The position numbers and the translations under genes are program-made. Shown in pieces: positions 1 through 11,643 of a stretch of DNA of 64,000 bases (positions are counted from its first letter, which is position 1; the number at the start of each line of letters is the position of its first letter). The notes under the pieces are model-generated. The model made no database searches and was not told the DNA's origin. It saw only the letters and a program-made list of their open reading frames with translations. Source of the DNA: Thalassia testudinum (taxonomy: Eukaryota > Streptophyta > Magnoliopsida > Alismatales > Hydrocharitaceae); NCBI GenBank assembly GCA_037157565.1, contig JAZHRO010000003.1:74092501-74156500 (forward strand), in the 5' to 3' direction.

Positions 1-3000
1 ATGCAAACATATTTACACAAAATGTTGCACTTTATTAACAAGTAAACATGCTAGTTATTCAATTTTATTTCATTCTAAGAAATTAAGGCAAAAAGTTATC
101 TAAGTAAAGCATGCCTTTTACAATTAAGAACAAAAAGTAATTATGCAAGAGAAAATTCATTTATTTCCTTAACAAAGTATTAATGCCTTTTTATTTTCTC
201 AGCCTCTAATCTTCTTCTTTCTTTCTTTTCTTCTTTCTCTCTTTTATTTTCTTCTCTGTCAAGCTCTCTTTCTTCTTTCCTTCTTGTGTTGTTTCTGCCT
301 TCTCATCCTCCTTCTCTTCTTCTTTTTCCCTTTAATCTTCTCCTGCCTTATCTTCTTCCCTTAGTTTTTCTCCTTTCTTAGTCTTTTTCCTTAACAATCC
401 TTAGCATCTATGCTTTCTCACTTAGTATCCTTTAGCAGCTTCTCTTTCCTTAAGCTTTCATCTGAATCGGGTTTTTTTACTTTTTAAACGAAAAGTTTTT
501 TTTTATTTGCAGCGAGGTCCTTTCGAGGATACATAGCACCCTGAGACCAGGGTGGGACCTAACCCTACTCGGTCCTCGCCTAATTTCAGTTAGGTTTGTT
601 TTTGGTTCATTTGATAATTGGTTCACAGTCTTAAGCCGCATCAGCTCAACCCGGCCTCCCAGGCCACACTCGCCCTCCCAGGGCACATTCACATTCGCAT
701 GCCCCCAAGGGCGCACACACCTGCAGGCATATGCCCGCACACTCAGAACAATGCTCAGATAGAAGGAATCGGAATTGGTGCACCAAGCGCTGACGACTGC
801 ACAGCCAAGGGAACAAAACAGTTTTATACCCAGGCGCGTGCTCGTGAATATCCGAGGTGGGACAAACATTCCCCTTGCAGACTTGATTTCAATTGATCAT
901 AACTTTCTACCCAGAGCTCCAAATTGGATGATTTCAAGTTTGTTGGAAAGCTCTAAGGGAAGTCTACATAATTTTAGGGTAAATTTATTAATTTAATGAT
1001 GTTTTGCTCTTCAATTTAAGAGATGAAATCAGGGGTTCCTACAGGTTTTATAAAAAGCCTGGAAAGTGTTTTAACTCAGGAGAGTCCTCAAATGGACTTC
1101 TCTCATTTATTAGAAGGTCTGTATATGTTATATAAGCAATTTTACTTCTATTAAAGTGGGTTTTAAGTTCTCAAGACCTACAGAACTTGCAGAGAAGCTT
1201 TTCTCTTCTTTGAAAACTTTAGAGGTTGATTTTTGGATTTCAATAAGTGCAACAGACACTTTCAAGTGTTCCTAATCTATTTAGATTAATTCTAAGGGTT
1301 TTAACTAATCAATCTTGGTAGGTTTTAAGTTTGAATTTCATCAAAATAGTGCTTCTGTTGGTTTAGGTTCGAGAGTAACCCAAATTGGCAGAAACATAAT
1401 CTTTACTAATTACATCATCTGAGCTTACTTTATTCTTTCTAAAAACATCAAACAGAATCTCAGAAATAGTTTGCACATCTCAATTCCTCAATCCAAGCTC
1501 AGAACACCACTATCAGACTTAGGTTTAACTATGGAAGCTCGAAGATTGACTTTCTATTTAAAGCTTCCACCTAAGAATTTAATGCCTTAATCAGAGCCTC
1601 TTCATCATCTGGAACTCACTCAGATCTTCAGATTTGGGTTCTATCCTTAATTTCTAGGGTTTCAGGCTTACCGCCTGAACTGAAATAGGTGTTTGGTCGA
1701 CAGAGTTAATCAGAGTTTGTTACAATGTTTGGAGAGTTAAAAGAGCTTCAATGCATCGCACTGAAGCTTCTGAGCTCCTCAAGTGTTTCTTAAATCCTTC
1801 ATAACAGATTTCTCCAACTCGTCGGAGTTGGGGAAGAAGAAGTTACATCTAAAGCTCCAGTGGTTGAAACCTTAAACAAATATCTTTAAAATAGTTAGTA
1901 ATCCTTATTTTATTATTTTGGACCCACTTAGCATGTTTAAGATGCTGCAACACAAAAATGGCTCGTCAGAGCTCGTTGGAGCTCCGGTGAGTGTAAAAAT
2001 GTAATTTGCATGTACAAATTAATAAAATTAACCATTTTTGATCTAATAATGATCCTGAGGTTACAAGGAACCTCTTTATCACCTTAAATTCTTCATTTGT
2101 TCATTAAAATAAAAGATTTGACAGTAAGCTTGTTTCTTAAAAGATTTGAATGGTTTAACCTCAGGACTTGATTTAACTACTCGATTGAGAAGTTAAATGA
2201 AAACAACAGATGTTATTAATCATAAATATATATTTAATTTATAGTTTGAAATGTTCGTGAGCCACCATGGACAGCGAGCTCAGGAGCTAAATTAAAATTT
2301 AGGCGTTTAATTATAGATGATAATAATAGGTAATATAATGTCGATTAGGGTTCATTAGTGGTGATAGGTGATGAAAGAACCCAGTGAAGGTGGAATTAAA
2401 TCGACTACTGTCACAATGGATAGTGAAGTAGTCGGTGAAGGTGAGATTTGAATTAGCCGTTCAGGTGATTTAGTTAAACTATTTAGTGAATTAGAAGTGA
2501 ACAGGGAAGTTAAGGGAAGGTGTACAGTGAATTAAAAGGCAAAAATTAAAGCTCTGGCTAGCTCAAGGAACTCGTCAGAGTCGGAGGAGATGAAGCTAAA
2601 TTCTAACATTACTCTAACCTACCTAACTAAACTACCTAACTAAGCTAGCCTACTCCTACAACTACTTTTAGTCTACTGTTACCTGGATGAAGGGTTCAAT
2701 AGGGTTCCGCCGAAGTCTCATAGCAAACAACAAAATCAGAGGGTTGAAGAAAGATCTCCGGTGGGCAGATTTGAGGTGGAGCAGAGGAATCCTAGGGTCG
2801 GCGCCTTTGTCAGAGCTGTGGATGACCACGGGCAATCTCCTCGGCTACTTAAGATGGACGGACAAAGTAGGAAGATAGAATGGGGAATCGTCGGAGGATT
2901 GGAAGAATAGCCTATCAAAGTCGGCTACAGTGTTAGAAGAGGGAATGGAGCCAACTTACCTAAAATCAGAGGTGTTAGGGGGTATTTATAGTAGTTTGCG

Positions 3001-3700
3001 GCGAAGAGCGAGGAGGGGTCTGGCCGAAGAAGAAGCTCGAGGAGCTTAACCTCCGTCGTTATCTCCGATGACGGTGTGGTTAAATCCCACTGAAAAATAG
3101 GATTCTCGGTTAATCCAGACCGATGGATGAAGTGTAGGTGGTGAGCGCAAGCTGCAAGAGCTTGGACAAAGAGGAATGATGTCGGTAGGGCGGTGATCAC
3201 GCGGTGGGATGACTCTTTGCCGCCAGCCGTTTGTTTGGCTGGAGAAGAAGAAGAAGACAAAGAGGGACTTAGAAGTAATAAAACTTAAGGACCTATGTGA
3301 GAAAAAAGGACCGTACTGTAATGAATATTAAGGACTAAAATGTAAACCCAGGTTTTGAAGGTTTATTTTAATTTAGATCTTTTTCAACTTTTTATATATG
3401 TTAGTAAATAAGGTAAATATTATGTTTTTTGCATTGAATTTACGTTTTGACCTTCTCAAGTTAATTTTTTAAATTAAGTAAAATTACTTAAGTTATTACA
3501 TACTTAGGTATACATTATACTTAAGTTACTTATCTTATTAATTAAGGGAATGATTAATAGGATTTCAAGTCTAATTATTATCTGAATTGTTAATAATGTT
3601 AATGGAATGATAAAATGTCATTTTTCACTTATTTTAAGGTCCTTAACTAAATATCCCTTATTCTATAATTAACCCGTATATATTCATAACCCTAGCTAAT
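1..3700 (-). other. Diverged LTR-like DNA, no gene seen
   Basis: About 3.7 kb of AT-rich, non-coding DNA. It holds a pyrimidine-rich stretch (about 200-450), text reading like a minus-strand LTR (a TATAAATA on the minus strand at 2983-2990) and only short chance ORFs. No second copy lies in the window, so no boundaries, primer site or target duplication can be assigned. It lies upstream of the interior of element C and may be a separate insertion or a truncated LTR. No protein domain was recognised in either strand. Confidence 0.3.
2983..2990 (-). promoter_or_regulatory. Possible TATA box
   Basis: Minus-strand TATAAATA inside the diverged LTR-like DNA. The context resembles other LTR promoters in the window, but no second copy supports it. 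Confidence 0.25.
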
Positions 3701-3897
3701 TAACTGGGAAGACTAGTTAATTAGGGGTAATTAGAGATCATGATGAGTGTCTCATTAGGGACCAACCCAAAAACTTAAACCCCAAAACAGACTCTAGCAC
3801 ACATCCTCAACCATACCCTCCCAACTCTGATTTAAATACTAAGGAGCAAATCCAAGGGAAACCTAGTGACACCTGATCAATTCTTGATAGCCTTCAG

Positions 3898-4678
3898 TTG
3901 GAGTTACAAAGACAGAATCAAGAATTAATTAAAGGGCAACAAGCCATGATGGATATGTTCCAACAACTAGAGGAAGAAGGCAAAAGAAAGCTGTTGAAAG
4001 CAACCCCTCTTATTGAATACAGGAAGCAAGGCCCTGTAATGACCAATTTGACTACACCTAGTTGCCTAAAATTGGTTCAGTCCACCATTGATATCCGTCC
4101 ATTGTTGAACAACTCATTAGAAAATGTCATTAAGGATTCCTTGGGGAAGGTTGAGGGCAAAAATCAAGACAAAACTAAGAATTTGGGGGATGATGTCTTT
4201 GAATCCAAATCTAATCTTACCAAGGAAAGTGATTTGGTGAAAGAGACATCCAAAATTGAATATGGGGAGTGGGATTAGAATTCTAAAATAACAAATTTTG
4301 AAACATTTGAAACCCCCATCACAAGTTTAGAGGAGGGCCAAGGGAAAGAAACTGAGCTAGAGGGTGAGATTAGCCCTACCTTTAATGTAACCTTGAAAAT
4401 TGAGTCTGATATGAAAGAGGTAGAAGAAAATATTCTTGGGGTCATGGAATGGGAGGGAATAAGCAATGAAACTCTAGTTGAAGAAGGAATGGATTTTTAT
4501 TTGGGGAGGGACCTCACATTTGATTTTAGGGCTCATTGTGAAACTGTTGATTTGGTTACATGCCGTATCAGAATTGAAATCCCGCAACTCGAAGGCACTG
4601 GAATTGATTTACCTTTGAGGGATTGCAATTTTAATGGGACACAAGCTAATTACAAAACCAACATCTTTAGTGTCTGAC
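3898..4678 (+). pseudogene. Broken coding region of element C
   Basis: Two ORFs in one frame, 3898-4278 and 4393-4677, are separated by a TAG that ends the first. The product is acidic and helical, beginning with a Gln/Glu-rich segment (LQRQNQELIKGQQ, then MMDMFQQLEEEGKRK) that looks like a coiled coil. No known domain was recognised. It occupies the same place as the C-terminal part of the element B, D and F protein, just before the conserved 3' non-coding region, but the sequence similarity is weak. A further TGA lies upstream at about 3870. It is a decayed element gene, not a host gene. Confidence 0.5.
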
Positions 4679-4804
4679 ATTTTAGATTTGGGTTGCGCTT
4701 GTCCAAATCAACTTCTCTGGATGCCTGCAGACTTAGAGAGGAATAGACACGAGCAAGCATGGTACACCATTTGCAGGGTTCCCATCCTTAAGGGACGGGA
4801 CTGC

Positions 4805-4809
4805 AACAC
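4805..4809. repeat. Target-site duplication of element A, left
   Basis: AACAC next to the left LTR; the partner at 35747-35751 is ACCAC, one mismatch, as expected for an old insertion. Confidence 0.6.
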
Positions 4810-5614
4810 TAATAGACCCATTTTTGCCCATTTTAATGTCCTTGGAAATCGTAGTATAGTCATGCTAAATGTTCCTCAAAAATAATTTCTAAAGAGATAA
4901 CGAGACTTTGAGTCCTAATCGTTTGTCTCTGGTAGGCGTTCACTCAAATCTGAAATCGATCTTTTATTGCTCTACTTATTTACAAGTTGCATGGTGGTTT
5001 ATGATTATTACGTATTTAAGTACGACATGCCTAGTTGCAATAATATCAAGAATTAAAAATAGGCAACTTTAATCACACAAAATATATGGCAATATGCTCA
5101 TGGTGATTCTCAACACATAGAAATATATATATAGAAAATTTTTTTCATTCATTCAAGAGAGTGTTTGCAACATGGAACGTAGAGGAAAGCTTATAAAGGA
5201 AAGCTTGAAAACATAAAACTAGCTAATAGAAAATGATCACATACAGGAATCTATTGGAGGATTTTGCAAGCATCATTGGGGGAGAATAAGGCTACAATAC
5301 TAAGCAGTAAATGAAAGTAGTAAACTATGAAGAGCAAAGTTACTAATCTAGCAGAAAAGAAGGGCATTCGGAGGTTTCCTCCATTGGCCTTTGAGTGGCC
5401 GAGACGATAAGGAGGGGAGGCCAATGGTCCTTAGGCAGGCCCTTGGTGAGAGGTTGGGGAGATATCCAGCATCCTGGCATGGAGATGGTGCCTTCATGGT
5501 CGTGCTCCTCGTGGAGGTGGAGTGGAGATGAATGTGGCTAGCCTAAGTGGAATGAATGCCAAGAAAATGGATGAAGCCAGGAGTGGATGGGTGCAAATGG
5601 CCACCCCTTAGGTC

Positions 5615-5622
5615 TTTTTATA
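5615..5622 (-). promoter_or_regulatory. TATA box of element A LTR
   Basis: Minus-strand TATAAAAA. The matching position in the right LTR (about 34360) reads TACAAAAA, a decayed TATA. Confidence 0.55.
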
Positions 5623-6008
5623 GATCTAAGGGAGTCTCTCTAGAGAAGTGTTGAACTCTCTAGAGAGAGTCCCAACAATAGCTAGCGAAGTGCTTTTTAG
5701 ACCCACAAAAAGTGGATCTCAATTTGAATGCCTCTTAGTTGCTAAATTTGGCAACCAAGAGTGGGCGGCACTTGAAGAGAGTTCTAGAGAACTCTAGACG
5801 AGTGTGTGTGGATGAATGTGTGTGTCCATGCCCTAGGTGTTTAAGTGATATAGGTTAGGTCCTAAGGGGTTTAGGTAGGTGTATGCCATGAATTAGGGTT
5901 GCAAACCCTAATTGCTAAGGGAAAATTGCAATTAAACTTAACCCAAGTTTAATTGAATGAGTGTAAACCTAATTGAGAGTGAAATAACTCAATTAGGTTG
6001 GCTTTACG

Positions 6009-6037
6009 CCAATTGGACTCTCACTGAGTCCAATTGG
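6009..6037. repeat. Perfect inverted repeat in element A LTR
   Basis: Arms CCAATTGGACTC and its exact reverse complement are separated by TCACT. The right LTR has a partly decayed version near 34773. Confidence 0.7.
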
Positions 6038-6062
6038 CCTTTTGTGGGTTGAGATCGGAGAT

Positions 6063-6087
6063 CAATTGGACTCAATGAGTCCAATTG
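6063..6087. repeat. Second inverted repeat in element A LTR
   Basis: Arms CAATTGGACTCA and its exact reverse complement have one base between them. It shares its core with the repeat at 6009-6037, so a local duplication made both. Confidence 0.7.
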
Positions 6088-6990
6088 GCTTAGGTAATGG
6101 TAATTGACTGTGATCTAAGTCAATTTGGTTTGGTGAGGAACTAGTTAGGTTCTTAGGGAGGTCTAGAGGTGATGTACTAGGGTTAGGGTACCTTAATTTA
6201 GGTTCCTATGGGGTTGGAATTGGGTCTAGGGAGCTAGAGATCGAAGATCATGGCTTAAATCTCAAAACTGGAACTGGAGAGCAGTTCCAGACAACCAAAA
6301 ATTGAATCAGACGTCTTATACTCAAAACTAAGAAGTCTAGACTTTCTGTCTGGGTGTCCAATCAGAGTCAGGAAGAATTCAAGGTTCTATTATGGGTATT
6401 CTACAGAAATTGGAACTCTGACAAAGTGTCTGAACGTCCAATAACACTGCAGAAGTGGGTTTGAGTTGTGCGGGAGTTGGCTAAGGGTTCTGGACATCCT
6501 ATAACTTAACTGGACATCCAGATAAGGGTTGGAACTAGGGTTTTAGGGTTTCCTAGGGTGCGATGACCAAATCTAAGGGTGGCTAAAGCTTAGGGGAAGT
6601 CTCTAGGCTATCCTAGGGCTAGGATGGAACTAAGCTCTTCATATTTTTCTGCTTTATTCCTATTTAATAGAGTATCATAGCTTAACTCCCTTGCATTATT
6701 ATATCCTACGTCTACTCTAGGTCTTCTACTCTAGCTTTGCTGCAACACCCACTATTCTTCTACCCTCCTGATCTGGCTTCAGATCCAGCTCCAGACCTAG
6801 CTTCAGATCTACCTTATTACCTGTAATTGACATAATGCACTTAATTTGCACATTATAACATTATTTTATGCATAGCTAAAGGAAAGCAGTAAAGATGTAG
6901 ATAATGCTTATGCATGTATGAATTACCCTAACTAATGCTAAGTCCTAGCTTAATTTAGGTCAATTAAGACCTATGATTGATGTGCAATCA

Positions 6991-7025
6991 TGCCCCCAAG
7001 CCTAAATCTTGCTAGTCCTTAGCAA
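6991..7025 (-). promoter_or_regulatory. Polypurine tract and stem-loop of element A
   Basis: On the minus strand a CTTGGGGGCA-type purine run abuts the 3' LTR start. It is preceded at 7009-7025 by the stem-loop TTGCTAAGGACTAGCAA, six pairs plus one A-C mismatch at the loop. The same arrangement precedes every other plain 3' LTR junction in the window. Confidence 0.7.
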
Positions 7026-9301
7026 ATGCAAGACTAAATTATTCACAAAAGGGGCCTTAAGGGATTTATTATTTTATCAAGTGTATGCATAGAGATTTTT
7101 CTCCTTTTTCTTTTCATCCTATGCTCAAGAAATCCAGACAATCGTGAAAGTGCAGCCACGTATCTTTTGCAACGGATTCGAGTGAAAAACTGATACACCT
7201 CTAAAGCTTGTACTTGACCCCTAGTAAAGATTCTAGCAGGTTAGGCAGACTTCTTCCCTTGGGGCATTCAAAATATTCTATGAATTTCACCTCGGCTTTA
7301 GGCTTAGGTGGAGAATCTCTAAGGGAAAACATTATATATTTGGTGACTCACTCTCACTTGGTGCTACATAGAGACTAGTACTACAGAATCTAGATTCCTA
7401 GATTACTAAGTAACTCAACTCAGGGAAAGACGAGAAAAACTATGCTCTCTTTAGATTCCTTTGTATTCATTCTCTCTTTCTCTTTTTCTTTCTTTTTCTT
7501 AGAGCTCACAATCTCACCACATTCACGTATATGATTTGTATTTGGTGGTATCACTTGCCATTAACACTTCAATTCAGTTTCCTTAATCCTAACACTAAGT
7601 CGAAATTCCTCAACCAGTATTTAGGCAGTCAGAAACACAAAAAGGGTGGGTTAAGGCCATATTTGGTGGATCTCAAATTTATTTGATGGTATTGCCTCAA
7701 TGCAACTGAACTAAATATTCACTCTTTTTTCTTTGCTTTGTCCTCTTTTTCTAATTTTTTTTCAATTTTTCTTTCTTTTCATCATTTTTTTTTTATTTCA
7801 TTTTTTTATTTCTTTTTTTTTCTCTTTTTCAACATAACACAACTTGCACACATCCATGAACTTTATTGAGGAGGTATTATTTGGGATTGTTGGTACTCAA
7901 GAGACATTGGGTGGCTTATTTGGTGGAAGTGCCTACTTACGGAACCGGGAAAGATGGATAGGATGGTGTATTTCTGACCTTGACATCAATACCCTCCTTA
8001 GCACACATCCATGAACTTTATTGAGGAGGTATTATTAGGGATTACTGTTACTCAAGAGACATTGGGTGGCTTATTTGGTGGAAGTGCCTACTCACGAAAT
8101 CGGGAAAGATGGATAGGATGGTGTATTTCTGACCTTGACATCAATACCCTCCTTCAGCCGAGGATTCTGTAAGGAATGGTCTTAACCATCCACCATTGCC
8201 CTAGTTTTCTGAAAACTTGTTGTCCACGTATTTGCCTTATCTGGTGGCTCTCACAATTCGCACAAAAATGTTTACGTACGAATCGAGAGTGAAAACTACG
8301 CCTAATCTCAAAGTATCATCACCTAATTATCTTAGACTCCAGATTCCTTGCACTAATCTTAGAGCACCAGTACACTCTACTCTCATCTCCCATCATTTGG
8401 TGGATTCTTAGAGGAAAATCTGCCTAACTCCCAAAACACTGTCAACAGGTTTTGGAAAAGAAGCTCTGGTTCTTCTCAATACATTAAAAATGTTTATTAG
8501 CCTTTACGTGAATGCATTGAAATTCTACATGTGTGTGAAAAGTTGTACTGGATTCCAGATTACAGGAATCAACTAGAGGATAAAATCCCTAATGCCTTCT
8601 CTTAATAAAGTAATCATATTCATGAATATAATATGTATATATGCTATAAATAAGTGACCTCTTATATTTGTACTTCATGAAATTCCCATATCGGGTTACA
8701 TTTAGCTTGATCCTAAATTTAGAACAAGAGATGAGCGGGTGAGTAGGAAATGGCTGTTGCGGATGATTTCTAGCTTCAATGTGAGCATTGGAGGTGGAGT
8801 CGGTTGTTCTTTTCATTATGGTCCTAAAGTACATTTTAAATGTAGCTCCAAGGTTTTCCTAAATGTTGGTATAAAAATTTTCAGTTTTGTTGTATCTACC
8901 CCCCATGCCAAAGTTCTTGCATGTCCTCATGCATGAATATAAAAGAAAATAAATACAACAGGGAGAGAATGGGTAGAAATCACCTGTAATTGCTCCTGAA
9001 AGTATACATTCAGTACCGGCCAACCTGTCAGTATGCAATATGCAGAAAGAAAATATGCTAAAAGGAAAAAAATATGCTATATAAAAAAAATGGTTATGTA
9101 TTGATGATGGTAGAATGTGAGGTAGATGCTATCTATATGTGCTGAGTTTAACGCCTCCAACTGGGTGAACTTACTCAGATGTATCAGTTCTTGCATAGGA
9201 GTTGATCAAGATTAAGAGAAAGATGTGCTTATATGTTCCTAGAATCAGTGGTCTAGAGATGCGAACCAGCTGATTGTGCACCCCTACTCCAAAAAGTCTA
9301 G
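7026..9301 (-). other. 3' non-coding region of element A
   Basis: The part of A between its ORF and polypurine tract. It holds T-rich low-complexity DNA at about 7440-7830 and a two-copy 155-bp tandem repeat at 7846-8154. A short block near 9145-9175, just downstream of the ORF on the minus strand, resembles the matching part of the Athila element (about 12910-12965). No credible gene. Confidence 0.55.
7846..8154. repeat. Tandem repeat, two copies of 155 bp
   Basis: The block starting GCACACATCCATGAAC at 7846 is repeated at 8001 with only a few differences. It lies in the 3' non-coding region of element A. Confidence 0.85.
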
Positions 9302-9342
9302 CTATAAGAAAGTGTACAGTGGTGGTGGAAATAGAGGATAAT
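9302..9342 (-). pseudogene. Element A ORF, last exon piece
   Basis: C-terminal end of the element A coding region, ending at a minus-strand TAG at 9302-9304. It continues, in frame, the segment that ends at 22724 on the other side of the Athila insertion. That continuity supports the insertion model. Confidence 0.5.
9338..9342. repeat. Target-site duplication, left
   Basis: ATAAT, exactly matched at 22719-22723. Confidence 0.9.
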
Positions 9343-10039
9343 TGATGGTCGGCCTGGATAGGTTGTTAATATGATATTTTTATCGTTGAAATGTGTATAG
9401 TGGTTAACCTAATTCAGACCTAACCATCTCTTTACAAAATTTTTAACCTGGCCTAATTGATTTTATCTTGTCACTTTTAAGCCCAGGGTCGAACTCAGGG
9501 AAGTGGGGTTCAAGTCGAGTTTCTACGTTTTCCTTAAAACGCGTCTCTTCCGTTCGTTTATTCTGTTTTTGGTATTTTTCTTATTTAGGTTTTTTTTTCT
9601 TGTAATCCTTGTTCTTGAGGCACACCCTCAAAATTGTGTCCTTGGCTTTTAGCCAAAACAGAGTTTCAAAACACGTCTTGCTACTTGCAAGACGGGGGTA
9701 CCTGCAAATCAAAGATTATCTTTTCACTTTTATACCTTTTTTTTATCTTTTTACTAAGAAAGAAACTAACAGATAGAAAGTAAATATAGTAGCTATAGAT
9801 ATATATTTATATGTAGTATATATATAAAGGGGTGGGGGTGGAGGTGACGATGGAGTGTAGCACTATGTCGAGTCAGCCGACGTCTAGAGAGACGCGACCA
9901 ACACGACTAGGTGCCGCGTGGAGTGTGGATGGAGGATGGATGATGTATGGGACCACGCTTTTTTGTACGCGTGTATCAGGGAATATCAGCAACTGGTGCA
10001 GATATCCCCGCGATACAGCGTATAATAAATAACATGAAA

Positions 10040-10286
10040 GTGTCTGTACATATGTATGTATATAAATGTATAAGTATATATGTATAGATATATATAGATA
10101 TATATACATATATGTATGTATATATGTATATAGCTATGTATATATGTATATAAGTATATATATATAATACTATATAGATATATATATATATGTATATAAG
10201 TATATATGTATCTAGATATATATGTATATATATATGTGTATATGTATAAGTATATAGATATGTATATATATATATATGTATATGAG

Positions 10287-10330
<44 letters not shown>

Positions 10331-10415
10331 GTATATGTATATATATATTATATTATATGTATGTATACATAACTATATAGATATACTATGTATATATAAG
10401 TATATATATATATAG

Positions 10416-10465
<50 letters not shown>
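10040..10465. repeat. TA/GTA microsatellite in LTR
   Basis: About 400 bp of TATATG/TA-type repeat. ORFs across it are low complexity. The copy in the other LTR is at about 21120-21575 and differs in length. Confidence 0.9.
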
Positions 10466-11055
10466 ATAAGTTACTATTAGTGTGTGAATGTGTGTGTCGG
10501 TGAATGGGTCTGTGTGTGTTGCTGTAAGTGAAAAAAAAAAAAGGGAGAGATCGTGGAGAGAGAGAGAGAGAGAGATCGGCAGAGAGAGAGAATGCAGCCG
10601 CTCTGCAGGAGGCACGATAAGTCGTCTGTAGATGGCGGCCGACGTCTGGAGGTCGCGGGCGCACGGGAGCGTACTCGCGCAGAGGAGATGAGGAGTCTGT
10701 GTCGACCTGCTGCGAGCGCGGAGGCTCGCGACAGTGCGCGCAGGGCTCTGTGGGTGCTGGTAGGGAGGCGGGAAGGGGCCTGGCCGGCCGCTGCAGAGGC
10801 GCGCAGCGACCGGTTGCGGGCGCAGAGGCGGGCGACAGAGCAGACGAACAGAGGCGGGGAAGGCCTGCAGGAGCGCGCAGAGGGGCTGGGGCGCCTGCAG
10901 TTGCTCGCGGAGGCTGCGGGGGCCGCTGCTGCTGCTGCTTCAAGCTTCAGACCTTGAAGCGGCAGCCATGGCGGGAAGTGCGGGAATGGGAAAAAAATGA
11001 AAAAGAGAAGAGCCACCACGCCCACCGGCTCTTTGAAGAGCTGGGCGGTGGTGGT

Positions 11056-11084
11056 CTCACTGTGGTGGTGTGCACCACAGTGAG
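11056..11084. repeat. Perfect inverted repeat downstream of LTR TATA
   Basis: Arms CTCACTGTGGTG and its exact reverse complement, 5-base loop. It lies about 150 nt downstream of the TATA in element sense, so it would be a hairpin in the RNA 5' end. Intact in the other LTR at 22168-22196. Confidence 0.75.
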
Positions 11085-11230
11085 CTCCTGCCCGCCGGGT
11101 GTCTCCTCGAAGGAGGACCGGCGTATGGAGGGGAGGACGGTGGTGGTGATGAGCTGAAGGTGTTTATTTCTTGCTGCCGCAGCTGCGTATTGCAGCAATC
11201 TTTTTTTTTTGTCGCGAGGAAGAGCTGCGG

Positions 11231-11237
11231 CTTTATA
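11231..11237 (-). promoter_or_regulatory. TATA box in 3' LTR
   Basis: Minus-strand TATAAAG, identical in the other LTR at 22343-22349. Confidence 0.6.
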
Positions 11238-11606
11238 GAGGAGGAGAGCATGGCGGGGAGGCATGGCAGCAGTAGGGAGAGGCGTTGGAGAGTGGCTGCT
11301 GCAGGGAGAGGCGCGGGAAGGACAGCAGGGAGAGGCGGGGGTGCTGCATGCGGCTGCGGGAGGAAATTCAGCCGCGGGAAGAAGAAGAAAAGATGAAAAT
11401 AAAAATAGAGAAGGGACTTTTGCAAAGAAACACTTGATAAAAAAAAATAATTATGCAAGCCATTTATTCCATTCTCTTCTCCTCTCAATTAAATGCATGC
11501 ATGAAAGCGTTTTTACAAATGCGACTATAGGATTATAATATACATAGTTAATGCTAGAAAATAGCATAAGAAGGCGTTCTTATAGGCGTGTTTTGAGGTG
11601 TAAACA

Positions 11607-11643
11607 TATACCCCCATGCCTATCTTTTGCTAGTCCCTAGCAA
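11607..11643 (-). promoter_or_regulatory. Polypurine tract and stem-loop of Athila-like element
   Basis: On the minus strand GGCATGGGGGTATA lies directly before the 3' LTR. The stem-loop TTGCTAGGGACTAGCAA (11627-11643; 7-bp stem, GGA loop) is just upstream. The block of about 37 nt is identical to that of element B at 29377-29412. Confidence 0.85.

Larger units (their letters stand above)
3780..4809 (+). mobile_element. Element C, 5' part of interior
   Basis: This is the interior of a non-autonomous LTR element, cut at 4809 by element A and resuming at 35747. The imperfect duplication AACAC (4805-4809) and ACCAC (35747-35751) brackets A. It holds a broken coding region and no RT, RNase H or integrase. 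No 5' LTR or primer site was found to its left, so the 5' end is lost or too diverged. The 3' half (35747-37205) and 3' LTR (37206-38261) have the same layout as elements B and D. Confidence 0.6.
4810..6990 (-). repeat. Element A 3' LTR (left copy)
   Basis: Matches 33548-35746 along its whole length. On the minus strand it starts TGATTGCACA at 6990. The minus-strand TATA is at 5615-5622 and the conserved U5 motif lies near 4895-4930. Two strong inverted repeats are at 6009-6037 and 6063-6087. A plus-strand fragment of the same family lies at 57544-58795. Confidence 0.85.
9343..11606 (-). repeat. Athila-like element 3' LTR
   Basis: Starts TGATGGTCGG on the plus strand and ends TGTAAACA (11599-11606); near-identical to 20427-22718. 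The TATA is at 11231-11237, only about 370 bp from the LTR start in element sense, so over 1.8 kb lies downstream of it. That transcribed part includes a GC-rich block (10600-11400) and a 400-bp TA/GTA microsatellite. ORFs read in the GC-rich block are not genes. Confidence 0.95.

Noticed and set aside
2925..3260. 111-codon minus-strand ORF as a host gene
   Set aside because: It spans a probable LTR TATA box, has no domain and no supporting splice or start context.
7846..8154. CRISPR-like or satellite array
   Set aside because: Only two long direct copies with no spacers; a simple tandem duplication.
10386..11488. ORFs of 100-185 codons on both strands in GC-rich DNA, repeated at 21465-22600
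   Set aside because: They lie inside the two Athila LTRs, are Ala/Arg/Pro-rich low complexity, overlap each other on both strands and lack any domain.
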